Source: Actinomycetes bacterium
GTDB lineage: Bacteria > Actinomycetota > Acidimicrobiia > Acidimicrobiales > Microtrichaceae
Assembly: GCA_023389745.1 (NCBI GenBank)
Contig: JAEWED010000072.1
Location: 1-29,418, forward strand
Length of the DNA: 29,418 nucleotides
Direction: 5' to 3'
The notes beneath the pieces are model-generated. The model was not told where the DNA came from, searched no databases, and saw nothing but the letters and a program-made list of their open reading frames with translations. This document shows positions 6,849 through 15,607 of the stretch, piece after piece (within the stretch, counting starts at the first letter, position 1; each line of letters begins with the position of its first letter). A program made the translations under genes and the position numbers.

Positions 6849-8156
6849 ATGACGACTGAGCCGCCGTGGTTGACGTCGTCGCCTTCGCGCCGCGGGCAGG
6901 TCACCCGTTCGCGTCTCCTCCAGGCGGCGGAAAGCCGATTCGAATCCGCGGGCTACGAGGGCGCATCGCTGGCTCAGATCGCGGACGACAGTGGCTTGAC
7001 CACGGGCGCGATCTACCAGCACTTCTCGGGAAAGATCGGACTTCTCGGCGCCCTCGTCCTCCTTTACGACGAGGAGCTGCAGCAGGTCTTCTCCGGAAAG
7101 GACAGCCTCGACGCGTTGTTCGAGGCATGGTTCGAGGTCAACCGTCGGTTCCAGGGAACGCTGCGCGCGGTCGAGGAGACCATGAGCAGCGACGACAGCA
7201 TCCGGGCCACGTTCCACACGGTGCGACAGCACGCTGCCGACCGGTTCGCCGAGGTCACCCTCGCCAACGAGTGGATCTCCGAGGATCGGAGGGTCGCGCT
7301 CGAAGCCTTCGCTCCCGACGCCGACTCCCCCGTCTGGGCGCAGCTCATCACAGACACGGTGGGCTACCTGTCGCTGGCCGAGCGGTGTGGATGGCTCTCG
7401 CTCGACCGACCCGAGGCGGCGACGACGCTGCGCGTGGTGCTCCTCCACGGGATGTTCAGCAGCGGCGGTGACACCCTGCCCGACCCGGACACGCCCCGCC
7501 CCTCCGCAGTGCGACGATCGTCGCGGCGGGTGCTGGCATGGAGCCCTGCACCGGGCCGCATTCAACCGGCGTCGTCCCGCGGGATGGCCACCGTCAAGCG
7601 GATCCAGGCGGCGGCGAACGAGGTGTTCGCAGAATCGGGCATGTCGGGTGTTTCGATGGAGAGCATCGCCAGTCGGACCAACATGCGAGCGGGCACCGCG
7701 TACCAGTACTTCACCGACAAGGAAGACGTCTTCCGCAGCCTCCAGGCGGCCGTGGAAGACGAGCTCTATGAGACATCGCTCTACCCCGCGGACGAACACG
7801 GCCGCCTGGTCGTTGCTCCCACATATGTGGAGTCGATCAAGGCCTACCGGCGCAACGCAGGGGTGTACCGCGCATGGCGTGAGTCGTTGCCGACCGACCC
7901 CTCGCAATCGAAGGCCTGGCGCAAGATGTTCGGGCGGTTCCTCGACCAGCTCACGAACATCTTCGAGGCGGGCATCGATCACGAGATCGTCGAGGCCGAC
8001 CTCGACCCAGCCGTGGCTGCGGAGATGTTCTCGGCGCTGGTCCAGCAACCCATGTACGTCCACGTCCTGCACGACTGGTACGACGGCTGCGACGACGAGA
8101 CGCTCGCCCGCAGCATCGAGGTGATGGTCCGGGGCGACCTGGTCACGTCCTCCTGA
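6849..8156 (+). CDS. tandem double-TetR transcriptional regulator
   Basis: A 435-residue protein with two complete TetR-type units in one chain. Unit 1 has a DNA-binding domain at about residues 13-75, with the helix-turn-helix SLAQIADDSGLTTGAIYQHF, followed by a ligand/dimer domain to about residue 220. A linker rich in Ser, Arg and Pro leads to unit 2, whose domain starts near residue 240 with the helix-turn-helix SMESIASRTNMRAGTAYQYF and its own all-helical ligand domain. Ordinary TetR proteins are about 200 residues and act as homodimers, so this chain may behave as a built-in pseudo-dimer with two unlike ligand pockets. ATG 6849 follows GAGGG at suitable spacing. It is divergent from the CoA-transferase (30 bp between starts), the likely target, and converges on the amidase with a 7-bp gap. 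Confidence 0.9.
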   Translation: MTTEPPWLTSSPSRRGQVTRSRLLQAAESRFESAGYEGASLAQIADDSGLTTGAIYQHFSGKIGLLGALVLLYDEELQQVFSGKDSLDALFEAWFEVNRRFQGTLRAVEETMSSDDSIRATFHTVRQHAADRFAEVTLANEWISEDRRVALEAFAPDADSPVWAQLITDTVGYLSLAERCGWLSLDRPEAATTLRVVLLHGMFSSGGDTLPDPDTPRPSAVRRSSRRVLAWSPAPGRIQPASSRGMATVKRIQAAANEVFAESGMSGVSMESIASRTNMRAGTAYQYFTDKEDVFRSLQAAVEDELYETSLYPADEHGRLVVAPTYVESIKAYRRNAGVYRAWRESLPTDPSQSKAWRKMFGRFLDQLTNIFEAGIDHEIVEADLDPAVAAEMFSALVQQPMYVHVLHDWYDGCDDETLARSIEVMVRGDLVTSS

Positions 8157-8163
8157 GGTCCGA

Positions 8164-9540
8164 TCAGCCACGAACCGGGGCGGCGGCCTCGAGCGCCGCC
8201 GCCACCGAGAGCAGCGTCGCCTCGCTCCCCCAATTTCCCAGGAGCTGCACCGCAGCGGGCAGACCGGACGGGAGGTCGCCGACGGGCACCGAGATCGCAG
8301 GCTGCCCGGTCGCATTGGCGCCGTAGGTGAAGACGAGCAGCTCGTCGAGCGTCTCGTGCAGGATCTCGTCGGCCGAGGTCGGCCCGACGGCTCGCACCAC
8401 CGGTGGCGGCGTGGGACACACCGGCGACAGCACCAGGTCGACGCCCGCCAACGCGCCCCGCTCCATCCGGCGCGCCACGGTCGACAGCTGGGCCAGCGCA
8501 GCGGCCAGCTCTCCCGCGCTGTGTCGTTCACCCTCGGCCGCGAGCGCTGCGGCACCGGCGCCGAGCTGCGCGTCGCGGGCGAGCGCGCGCCGGGCACCCT
8601 CTGCCGCCATCGCCGTCCAGACCACGGCCATCGCGTCGCGTGTCCGACGGTTCCCGAAGAGCCACCCGGGTCGCTCCTCGACGTGGTGGCCCAGGTCGAC
8701 GAGCGTCCGGGCGACGTGCTGCACGCACTCGGCGACCTCGGGGTCCACCGCGAGGGCGCCGTCGGGCACGTCGAGGCACACGGCGATGCGCAGCGGTCGG
8801 CCGGGTTCCGCGGTCGCGGCGGCGTATCCCGAGGCCGGAGGGACAGGACCGCCGTAGGGATCACCCGGTTCTGCACCGGCGACCACGTCGAGCAGCAGCG
8901 CTGCGTCTCGCACCGATCGGGTGAGTCCGAAGTTGACCGCGAGCGACCCGAGCGTGTCGCCGATCACCGGACCGAACGAGACCGTCCCCCGCGACGGCTT
9001 CAGTCCGACGAGGCCGCAGAACGCGGCGGGGATCCGGATCGAGCCGCCCCCGTCGGTGCCGTGGGCGATCGGCACCAGCTCCGATGCGACCGCGACGGCG
9101 GCGCCCGTGCTCGACCCTCCGGGGGTGTGCTCCGGGTGTCGGGGATGCACCGGCACGGTCCCCGGTCGGCCGTCGAGGCGCGCGGTGAGACCCATCTCGG
9201 TGGTGGCCGTGGAGCCGACGATCACCGCACCCGCGGCGCGGAGGCGTGCGACGAACGCGGCGTCGATCGGGACCGGATCCGGGTCTCCCCCCGGGAAGCG
9301 AAGGCCCTCGCGGTTCGGAAGTCCCGCAGCGTGGGTGCCGAGCTCCTTCAGCAGGATCGGGACGCCGGCGAGCGCACCCGTGGGGTCGTCGCACCGGAGG
9401 TCGTCGGTTGCGACGACGGCTGTCACCGCGGCGCCGTCGTGCTCGGAGAGGGCGGCGAGAACGTCGCGTGCCGGATCGAGCGGCGCCAGCTCACCGGCTC
9501 GGACGAGTCGGGCGAGTTCGGTGGCATCAGGTCGGGTCAT
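8164..9540 (-). CDS. amidase-signature family hydrolase (first of two)
   Basis: A 458-residue enzyme of the amidase-signature family, which hydrolyses C-N amide bonds with a Ser-cisSer-Lys triad. All three residues are visible: Lys65 in GVPILLKEL, cis-Ser143 in PGGSSTGAA, and nucleophile Ser167 in GTDGGGSIRIPAAFCG; the 24-residue spacing between the serines is that of the family. Length is normal. Its ATG overlaps the TGA of the upstream amidase by one base (TGATG), so the two are translationally coupled. It is the last gene of the long Liv-type operon. The substrate is unknown; there are no GatB/GatC neighbours, so a tRNA amidotransferase subunit role is unlikely. Confidence 0.9.
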   Translation of the reverse strand: MTRPDATELARLVRAGELAPLDPARDVLAALSEHDGAAVTAVVATDDLRCDDPTGALAGVPILLKELGTHAAGLPNREGLRFPGGDPDPVPIDAAFVARLRAAGAVIVGSTATTEMGLTARLDGRPGTVPVHPRHPEHTPGGSSTGAAVAVASELVPIAHGTDGGGSIRIPAAFCGLVGLKPSRGTVSFGPVIGDTLGSLAVNFGLTRSVRDAALLLDVVAGAEPGDPYGGPVPPASGYAAATAEPGRPLRIAVCLDVPDGALAVDPEVAECVQHVARTLVDLGHHVEERPGWLFGNRRTRDAMAVVWTAMAAEGARRALARDAQLGAGAAALAAEGERHSAGELAAALAQLSTVARRMERGALAGVDLVLSPVCPTPPPVVRAVGPTSADEILHETLDELLVFTYGANATGQPAISVPVGDLPSGLPAAVQLLGNWGSEATLLSVAAALEAAAPVRG

Positions 9541-10625
9541 CAGATCTCCGTGGTGTCGGTGAGCAGCGGGGCGAACGGTTCGAGCAGGCCGAGCAGGAGC
9601 TCGTCGGCTCCCGGGGGTGCGACGAGCTGGAGTCCGAGCGTCGAGCCGGCGGCCATGGGAACGGTGAGCGCCGGCGCCCCGAGGAGCGGGGCGAGGACGT
9701 TCGGTTCGACGACGGAGCGGGCGACCGGCAACGGTCCCTCGTCGGTGGCGACGGTGTCGGGTGCGTCGACCAGCGGCGGCTCGGCACCGACCGTGGGGAG
9801 GACGAGCACGTCGACGCCGGCGGGCCAGCGCAACGCAGCCCGCTGGGTGCGAGCCGCTGCCTCGTCGTCGGTGGTCACCCCGAGCGCGGCGTCGTGCTGG
9901 GCCCGGACCGCCGGAAGGAACGTCGCCGGATCGACCGCTGCGAGCGAGCGCACCGACTCGGCCATCTGGATCGCGCTGAAGGTCCGACGCAGACCACGGG
10001 TGTCCAACTCGACGTCGACCACCGCGACACCTGCCTCACCGAGCCGCGCCAGCGCGGCGTCGTAGCCAGCCCGTACCGCGGCGCTGACCGGCGTGGCGGA
10101 GCGCACCGCCCCGACGCGAACGGGTCGACCGGGCTGCGACGCGTCGATGCCCCAGGCGGACGCAGCGGCCAGCAGGTCCTCGACCGTCCTCGTCATGAGC
10201 CCGGGTGTGTCGAACGTCGGCGAGAGCGGGGCGATCCCGTCCGTCGACACCCGGCCGGTCGACGGCCGGAACCCGAGCACGCCGCACCACGCCGCCGGGA
10301 TGCGGATGGAGCCACCGGTGTCGGTGCCGATCGCCGTGTCCACGAGGCCCGCGGACACGGCGACGGCACACCCGGAGCTCGACCCCCCGGGGAGCCGTCG
10401 GGGGTCGAGTGGGTTGATCGGACCTCCCCGGGGGTGGGAGAGGCCCGACACGCCCCACCCGAACTGGTCGCAGACCAGCACATGGGTGGGCGTCCAACCC
10501 CGGGCGGCGAGCGCTCGGACGCAGGGAGCCGCGGGGTCGATCGTCGCCTTGATCCCGAGTCGTCGACCGACGGCGGCCGTGCCCAGCACCGCCTCCACCG
10601 CCCGCTGCTCGATCGTGTCGGGCAT
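9540..10625 (-). CDS. compact amidase-signature family hydrolase (second of two)
   Basis: A 361-residue amidase-signature enzyme, clearly shorter than the usual 450-500. The nucleophile region is canonical: GGSSSG with cis-Ser82 and GTDTGGSIRIPAAWCG with Ser106, again 24 apart. A Lys at residue 26 in LGIKATID is the probable catalytic Lys, but the segment between it and the serine block is compressed by about 20-40 residues relative to normal members. The start at ATG 10625 leaves 14 bp after the upstream amidohydrolase stop; the frame stays open upstream only through that gene. The stop overlaps the start of the next amidase. The two amidases may be partners or paralogues with different substrates; activity of this compact one is an inference. 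Confidence 0.85.
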   Translation of the reverse strand: MPDTIEQRAVEAVLGTAAVGRRLGIKATIDPAAPCVRALAARGWTPTHVLVCDQFGWGVSGLSHPRGGPINPLDPRRLPGGSSSGCAVAVSAGLVDTAIGTDTGGSIRIPAAWCGVLGFRPSTGRVSTDGIAPLSPTFDTPGLMTRTVEDLLAAASAWGIDASQPGRPVRVGAVRSATPVSAAVRAGYDAALARLGEAGVAVVDVELDTRGLRRTFSAIQMAESVRSLAAVDPATFLPAVRAQHDAALGVTTDDEAAARTQRAALRWPAGVDVLVLPTVGAEPPLVDAPDTVATDEGPLPVARSVVEPNVLAPLLGAPALTVPMAAGSTLGLQLVAPPGADELLLGLLEPFAPLLTDTTEI

Positions 10626-10639
10626 CGCAGGCGTGTGGC

Positions 10640-11464
10640 TCAGCTGTCCGAGTTCGGGAAGAACAGTCGGTTCGCGTTGTCCCGGACGAACGCCCGGCGG
10701 TGCTCCTCGGAGCGGAGCTCGAGCGCCTCGAACTGCTCGGCGCAACGCTCCAGGGTCAGCAGCGGGTAGTCACTCGCCCACATCACCTTGTCGGTGCCCC
10801 GGGTGTTGAGGAAGTGGATGATCTCCTTCGGGATGTGCTTCGGCGCCCAGGCCGAGGACATGTAGTAGAGGTTCTCCCACTTGAGCATGAGCTTCACGCA
10901 GAGCGCGGCCCACGGATCACCACCGTGGGACATGACCACCTTCAGCTCGGGCAGGTAGTAGCAGATCTCGTCGAGCACCAGCGGGTGCTGGTACTTCCCG
11001 GGCACCTTCGGACCCGGGATCCCGACGTTCACGCCCACGAGGATGTCGAGCTCGATCGCCTTCGCGTAGAAGGGGAAGTACTGGTAGTTGTCGTAGGGAA
11101 GCTGCGTGTCGAACGCCAGGAACCGGACCATCCGGTAGTTGTGGTTCTCGACGAGCGACTGGAGGCGGCGCACGCCGTCCATGCCGGTCTTCGGGTGCAT
11201 CACGATCGAACCGGCGAAGCGCTCGGGATGGGCGTCGAGGGCCTCGTTCACCCAGGGCACGTCGTCGACGTCGCCGTAGCCGGCACACAGGACCGCCTTC
11301 TCGACGCCGGCCGCGTCCATCTCGTCGATGAGCTGCTCGGTGGTGGTCCCACGACGCTTCAGCTCGGCGAGGTGCGGGAACAGGTAGTCGACGTCGCGAT
11401 CCTCGGCCAGGTCCTCGCCGAGGTTGGGGTTGATCCAGGCGTCGACTGCGCCGTATTCAAGCAT
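10640..11464 (-). CDS. amidohydrolase-2 (ACMSD-like) family protein with altered metal site
   Basis: A 274-residue TIM-barrel protein of the amidohydrolase-2 group, whose members are metal-dependent decarboxylases, hydratases or lactonases of aromatic and unsaturated acids. The later signature blocks are present: VVMSHGGDPWAAL, then DKVMWASDYPLLT with the conserved Asp. At the N-terminus, where the family carries D-x-H-x-H, this protein reads VDAWINPNLG, so both metal-binding histidines are replaced by Trp and Asn. ATG 11464 is chosen because a perfect AAGGAG sits 6 nt upstream, inside the end of the ligase gene; the two genes overlap by 8 nt. Its position after a CoA ligase in a catabolic operon suggests a ring-opening or hydration step. 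The true substrate is unknown. Confidence 0.8.
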   Translation of the reverse strand: MLEYGAVDAWINPNLGEDLAEDRDVDYLFPHLAELKRRGTTTEQLIDEMDAAGVEKAVLCAGYGDVDDVPWVNEALDAHPERFAGSIVMHPKTGMDGVRRLQSLVENHNYRMVRFLAFDTQLPYDNYQYFPFYAKAIELDILVGVNVGIPGPKVPGKYQHPLVLDEICYYLPELKVVMSHGGDPWAALCVKLMLKWENLYYMSSAWAPKHIPKEIIHFLNTRGTDKVMWASDYPLLTLERCAEQFEALELRSEEHRRAFVRDNANRLFFPNSDS

Positions 11465-12980
11465 TCGGTGCTCCTTCATGGGGTGTGTTGAAGCGCTCAC
11501 GCAGCACGTGGCGCATGATCTTGTGGCTGGCCGTCCGCGGCAGCTCCGACACGACGTGCACGGCCTTCGGCGCCTTGTACGGCGCGAGCCGGGACTTGAC
11601 GAACGTGACGATCGCGTCGGGGTCGACCTGCGCGTCGGGCGCCGGGACGACGGCGACGTTCACGGCCTCGCCCCATCGCGGATCGTCGACGCCGAAGACC
11701 GCCGCTTCGGCGATGCCGTCCATCGAGGCGATGCACAGCTCGACCTCGACGGGTGAGACGTTGATGCCGCCGGTGATGATGAGCTCCTTGCGGCGACCGG
11801 TGATGGCGACGAAGCCGTCGTCGATGCGGCCGAGATCACCGGTCGGGAAGGCCTCGCGGTCGATGGGCTCGAACCCGTCGACACCGAGGTAGCCGCGGCA
11901 CAGGAACGGCGCGGCGACCAGGAGCTCGCCCTCGCCCTCGTCGACGTCGAGCCGCACCCGGGCCTCCGGGACCGCACGCCCGACCGTGAGGGCGAAGCGC
12001 GCCGGACCCAGTTCCGCCGAGTCACCCTCGACCGTGACGGTGATGGGTGCACCGCACGTCTCGGTCATGCCCCAGGCCTCGAGCATCCGGTCGCCGAACA
12101 CGCCGAGTGCGTTCTCCATGACCTCGGGCGGCACGGCGCTCCCGGCGTGGAAGATCGTCCGCAACGACGGGACCCCGCCGCGCTGGTCGGCGGTCCGGGC
12201 GAAGTCAGCGAGCTCCGGCGTCGGGACGTACGTGAACGTCGCGCCGACCTGCTCGGCCTGCTCGAGCCATGTCGAGCAGACGCGCGACCGCAGCAGGTGG
12301 ACCCGCCCGCCGACAGCGAGGGCGCCGAGCAGCTGGGTCAGCACCGTCGGGACGAAGGCCATGGCGGCGGTGTAGAGCAGCACGGTGTCCGAGCCGAACC
12401 GGTAGCTGCGGGCCGAGCTGGTGAGCGCCGCGTCGAGCGCGCTCCGGCTCAGACAGGCACCCTTCGGGCTCCCGGTGGTGCCGCTGGTGAAGGCCAGGAC
12501 GTCCACCGGGTCGGCCGGGTCGTGCGGCACCGTCGACGTCCGCCGCATCCCGGGCTCGACGGGTGTCCCGGCGAGCAGCTCGAAGGAGTCGATGTCGTAC
12601 ACGTGGTGGGCCCGGTGGACCGCCGCCAGCGCGGCGTCCAACACCGGTGCCCGGCTGCTGTCGCTGAGCCAGATGGCCTCGCCGAGGATCTCGGCGACCG
12701 CCTCGACGTCGCCGGGCCCGAACTGGTTGTTCACCGGGACGGCGATGCCCCCGGCGGCGATCACCGCGAGGTAGCTGAGCGGGAGGTCGAGGCCATCCCC
12801 GGCGAAGAAGGCGACGGGGACACCCGCCCCGACCCCGAGACCGCGCAGCAGCTCGCCGCGCGACGCGACGACGGCCTCGAGCTCACCGAGGGTGTGCTCC
12901 CGGCCGTCGACCGCGACGAACGCGAGCTGCGACCGGTCATGGGCGGCGTCGAAGACCCGTTCGACGAGCGAGCGGACCAT
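11457..12980 (-). CDS. AMP-dependent acyl-CoA/acid synthetase
   Basis: A 507-residue member of the ANL superfamily, which activates a carboxylic acid to an acyl-AMP and then to the CoA thioester. Visible core motifs are AFTSGTTGSPKG (ATP loop), GMTETCGAPI (A5), TGDLG (A7), ITGRRKELIITGGINVSP (A8, domain hinge) and the C-terminal PRTASHKIMR with the catalytic Lys. It starts at ATG 12980, just after the TGA of livF, and its last codons overlap the amidohydrolase start. Together with the divergent acyl-CoA dehydrogenase and SDR it suggests CoA-dependent breakdown of whatever the Liv-type importer brings in. Substrate specificity cannot be read from sequence. Confidence 0.9.
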   Translation of the reverse strand: MVRSLVERVFDAAHDRSQLAFVAVDGREHTLGELEAVVASRGELLRGLGVGAGVPVAFFAGDGLDLPLSYLAVIAAGGIAVPVNNQFGPGDVEAVAEILGEAIWLSDSSRAPVLDAALAAVHRAHHVYDIDSFELLAGTPVEPGMRRTSTVPHDPADPVDVLAFTSGTTGSPKGACLSRSALDAALTSSARSYRFGSDTVLLYTAAMAFVPTVLTQLLGALAVGGRVHLLRSRVCSTWLEQAEQVGATFTYVPTPELADFARTADQRGGVPSLRTIFHAGSAVPPEVMENALGVFGDRMLEAWGMTETCGAPITVTVEGDSAELGPARFALTVGRAVPEARVRLDVDEGEGELLVAAPFLCRGYLGVDGFEPIDREAFPTGDLGRIDDGFVAITGRRKELIITGGINVSPVEVELCIASMDGIAEAAVFGVDDPRWGEAVNVAVVPAPDAQVDPDAIVTFVKSRLAPYKAPKAVHVVSELPRTASHKIMRHVLRERFNTPHEGAPNA

Positions 12981-12981
12981 C

Positions 12982-13704
12982 TCAGTCTCCGGAGAAGGCC
13001 GTGCCGAGCGCGTCGGCCTCTTCCACGTCGGCCGCGGTGCCCGACATGGTGACCTTGCCGAGCTGCAACACGGTGGCGTCATCCGCGATGGACAGCGCAC
13101 GGCGGGCGAACTGCTCGACGAGCAGGATCGTGGTCCCCACCTCGCGCAGTCGCTCGATCTCGGCGAAGACCCGATCGACGATGATCGGCGCCAGTCCGAG
13201 CGAGGGCTCGTCGAGCATGAGCACACGAGGGTCGGTGACGAGCGCCATGGCGATCGCGAGCATCTGCTGCTCGCCGCCCGAGAGGCTGCCGGCGAGCTGG
13301 GCCCGCCGCTCGTGCAGCACCGGGAAGTGGCTGATGATCTCCTCGTAGCGCTGGTGGTAGTCGTCGCGCGAGACCTTGCTGCCCACTGCCCCGAGTCGGA
13401 TGTTCTCCTCGATGTTGAGCTTGGGGAAGACCCGCCGGTTCTCCGGCACGTGGCCCAGCCCGGCGCGGACCCGGCCCGCCGGCGACTGGGACGTGACGTC
13501 GGAACCGTTCAGCTCGATCGTGCCGGACCGCAGGGGTTCGACACCCGAGATGCAGCGCAGCAGCGTGGTCTTCCCGGCACCGTTCACGCCGATGAGCGTG
13601 TGGATGGTGCCGGCCCGGACCTCGAGCGACACCCCGTGGAGCACGTCGGCGCCGCCGTAGCCGGCCCGGACGTCGCGGACGGCGAGCTTGATGTCAGTGG
13701 TCAT
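12982..13704 (-). CDS. livF: Liv-type ABC transporter ATP-binding protein LivF
   Basis: A 240-residue ATPase that energises the LivHM permease from the cytoplasmic face. It shows Walker A GVNGAGKTT, the LivF-typical VPENRRVFPKLNIEENI stretch, signature SLSGGEQQM, Walker B VLMLDEPSLGLAP and the H-loop region ILLVEQFARRAL. ATG 13704 is chosen; the gene overlaps the end of the livM-livG fusion by 11 nt. Upstream in-frame codons lie within that fusion gene. In the family, LivF pairs with LivG, here supplied as the C-terminal half of the fusion. Confidence 0.93.
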   Translation of the reverse strand: MTTDIKLAVRDVRAGYGGADVLHGVSLEVRAGTIHTLIGVNGAGKTTLLRCISGVEPLRSGTIELNGSDVTSQSPAGRVRAGLGHVPENRRVFPKLNIEENIRLGAVGSKVSRDDYHQRYEEIISHFPVLHERRAQLAGSLSGGEQQMLAIAMALVTDPRVLMLDEPSLGLAPIIVDRVFAEIERLREVGTTILLVEQFARRALSIADDATVLQLGKVTMSGTAADVEEADALGTAFSGD

Positions 13705-15607
13705 CGTCGGCGCTTCCCCTGGTCGGTCCGGTGTCGATCGCGGCGGTGTCGATGGGAACGACGTCGGTGGCGTCACCGAAGTAGGCCCGCACGACTTCCG
13801 GGTGGTGACGGACGGCCTCGGCCGATCCCTCGGCGATCACCTGACCGAAGTCGAGGGCGATCACGTGGTGGGCGAGTCGCATCACCATCTCGACGTGGTG
13901 CTCGACGAGCACGACACCGACACCGTTGGCGGTGAGCTCCTCGATCAGCTTCTCGAGCACGACGATCTCGCTGTCGGTCAGACCGGCGGCGGGCTCGTCC
14001 ATGAGGATCAGCGCGGGCTGCATGGCGACGACCCGACCGATCTCGAGGAGCCGTCGCTCGCCGGGGGTGAGGTCGCCGGCGGCGGCGAAGAGCCGCGACG
14101 CCAGTCCGAGGGCCGCGAGGATCTCGGTGGCCCGCTGGATCTTGGCCTTCTCCCTGCGCCGCCAACCCGGCGTGCGGAGGATGGCCGGCACCGTCGAGCG
14201 CCGCTCGGCCTGGTCCAGGCCGACCAGCACGTTGTCCAGGCAGCACATCTGCTCGAACAGCAGGGGGGTCTGGAAGGTCCGGGCCAGGCCGGACCGGGCC
14301 CGTCGTTCCGGGCCGTACTCGGAGATGTCCGCCGAGCCCAGCTGGAGCCGACCCGACTGCTGGTTCAGGAACCCGGACGACACGTTGAGCAAGGTCGTCT
14401 TGCCGGAGCCGTTCGGCCCGATGATGGCGGTGACCTTGCCCGGCTCCGCCGTGAGACCCACTCCGTCGAGGATCTGGAGCCCGCCGATGGCGAAGCGGCA
14501 GTCGTCGATGTCGAGCCGCTCGGTGTCGGTCTGACGGTCGATGAGCCCGTCGACCGAGGCCGCGTTCACATCGGCCATCTCGCTGCCCCGGTTGCGCCGG
14601 AGCCGACCGATCGCCGACATCAGACCGTTCGGCAGGAGGCTCACCGATGCCACGAGCACGACGCCGTAGACCGCGAGGCTCCACTCGCCGGGCTGGTCGG
14701 TGATCTCCTCGACCGCGAGGGGCACCCGGAAGAGGATGACGGCTCCGAGGATCGGTCCCCAGACCGTGCCCGAGCCGCCGAGCAGCACCATCAGCACGAA
14801 GAGGATGGACTGGTCGACGGTGAAGCCGTCGGGGGCGATGAAGCCGTAGAGCGGGGCGAACAGTGCCCCGGCGAAGCCGGCGAACGCACCGGCGGCGACG
14901 AACGACCGCAGCTTGACCGTTCGGAGGTTCACGCCGAGGGACTGCGCAGCGACCGGATTGTCCGCCACCGCCTTCCCCGCTCGGCCGAGCTCGCTCCGGA
15001 GCCAGTTCCGGGCGATGAACACCGCCAGCACGGCGCACGCGGCGAGCACCCAGTAGTAGGACTCCACCGAGTCGAACGTCGAGGGACGGGCGATCGACGA
15101 GAGGCCGTTGCCTCCTCCTGTGAGACCCCGCCACTCGTACACCAGGTCCTCGGCCACGAACGCGTAGCCGATCGTGACCATGGTCATCGTGAACACGCCG
15201 AGCCGTAGCACCGGGAGCGCCAGGAGGAGCGAGACCGCTGCGGACAGCGCGACAGCGATCAGGATGCCGACGACGAACGGGAGCTCATGGGTCCCGGTGG
15301 CGATGGCAAAGGTGTAGGCCCCGAGCAGCATCGGTGCGCTCTGGCCGATCGACTTGTAGCCGATCTGGAAGAAGAGGTTCAGTCCGACGACGACGATGAT
15401 GTAGACGAACAGGATCTCGGCGTTGCGGACCTCGTAGCGGTTCGCCTCGGTCACCAGCTCCTGGGTGAACGGGAAGGTGAGCAGCGAGGTGAAGAAGCCG
15501 ATCACCTGGGCGAAGCGCTCCGGACCGCTGACGAGCAGCAGGCCGAGAGCGACCAGGCCTGCGATGGCGCCCTTGCCGATGGGTTGTGCGGAATAGCGCT
15601 CGGTCAT
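13694..15607 (-). CDS. livM: LivM-LivG fusion (permease plus ATPase)
   Basis: A single 637-residue chain that joins a LivM permease to a LivG ATPase. Residues 1-335 hold about nine or ten membrane segments with the family blocks YKSIGQSAPMLLGAY and VLLGGSGTVWGPILGA. From about residue 344, where an internal Met marks the start of the LivG part, the ATPase follows: Walker A GPNGSGKTT, Q-loop RTFQTPLLFEQM, and Walker B LILMDEPAAGL. The signature loop reads LTPGERRLLEIGR rather than the usual LSxGQ. LivM-LivG fusions occur in actinobacteria. The ATG overlaps the livH stop (ATGA). A separately translated LivG from the internal ATG at 14578 is possible but not shown. Confidence 0.92.
   Translation of the reverse strand: MTERYSAQPIGKGAIAGLVALGLLLVSGPERFAQVIGFFTSLLTFPFTQELVTEANRYEVRNAEILFVYIIVVVGLNLFFQIGYKSIGQSAPMLLGAYTFAIATGTHELPFVVGILIAVALSAAVSLLLALPVLRLGVFTMTMVTIGYAFVAEDLVYEWRGLTGGGNGLSSIARPSTFDSVESYYWVLAACAVLAVFIARNWLRSELGRAGKAVADNPVAAQSLGVNLRTVKLRSFVAAGAFAGFAGALFAPLYGFIAPDGFTVDQSILFVLMVLLGGSGTVWGPILGAVILFRVPLAVEEITDQPGEWSLAVYGVVLVASVSLLPNGLMSAIGRLRRNRGSEMADVNAASVDGLIDRQTDTERLDIDDCRFAIGGLQILDGVGLTAEPGKVTAIIGPNGSGKTTLLNVSSGFLNQQSGRLQLGSADISEYGPERRARSGLARTFQTPLLFEQMCCLDNVLVGLDQAERRSTVPAILRTPGWRRREKAKIQRATEILAALGLASRLFAAAGDLTPGERRLLEIGRVVAMQPALILMDEPAAGLTDSEIVVLEKLIEELTANGVGVVLVEHHVEMVMRLAHHVIALDFGQVIAEGSAEAVRHHPEVVRAYFGDATDVVPIDTAAIDTGPTRGSADDDH

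Noticed and set aside
8164..10625. GatA subunit of glutamyl-tRNA amidotransferase
   Set aside because: No GatB or GatC genes are adjacent and the neighbours are catabolic.
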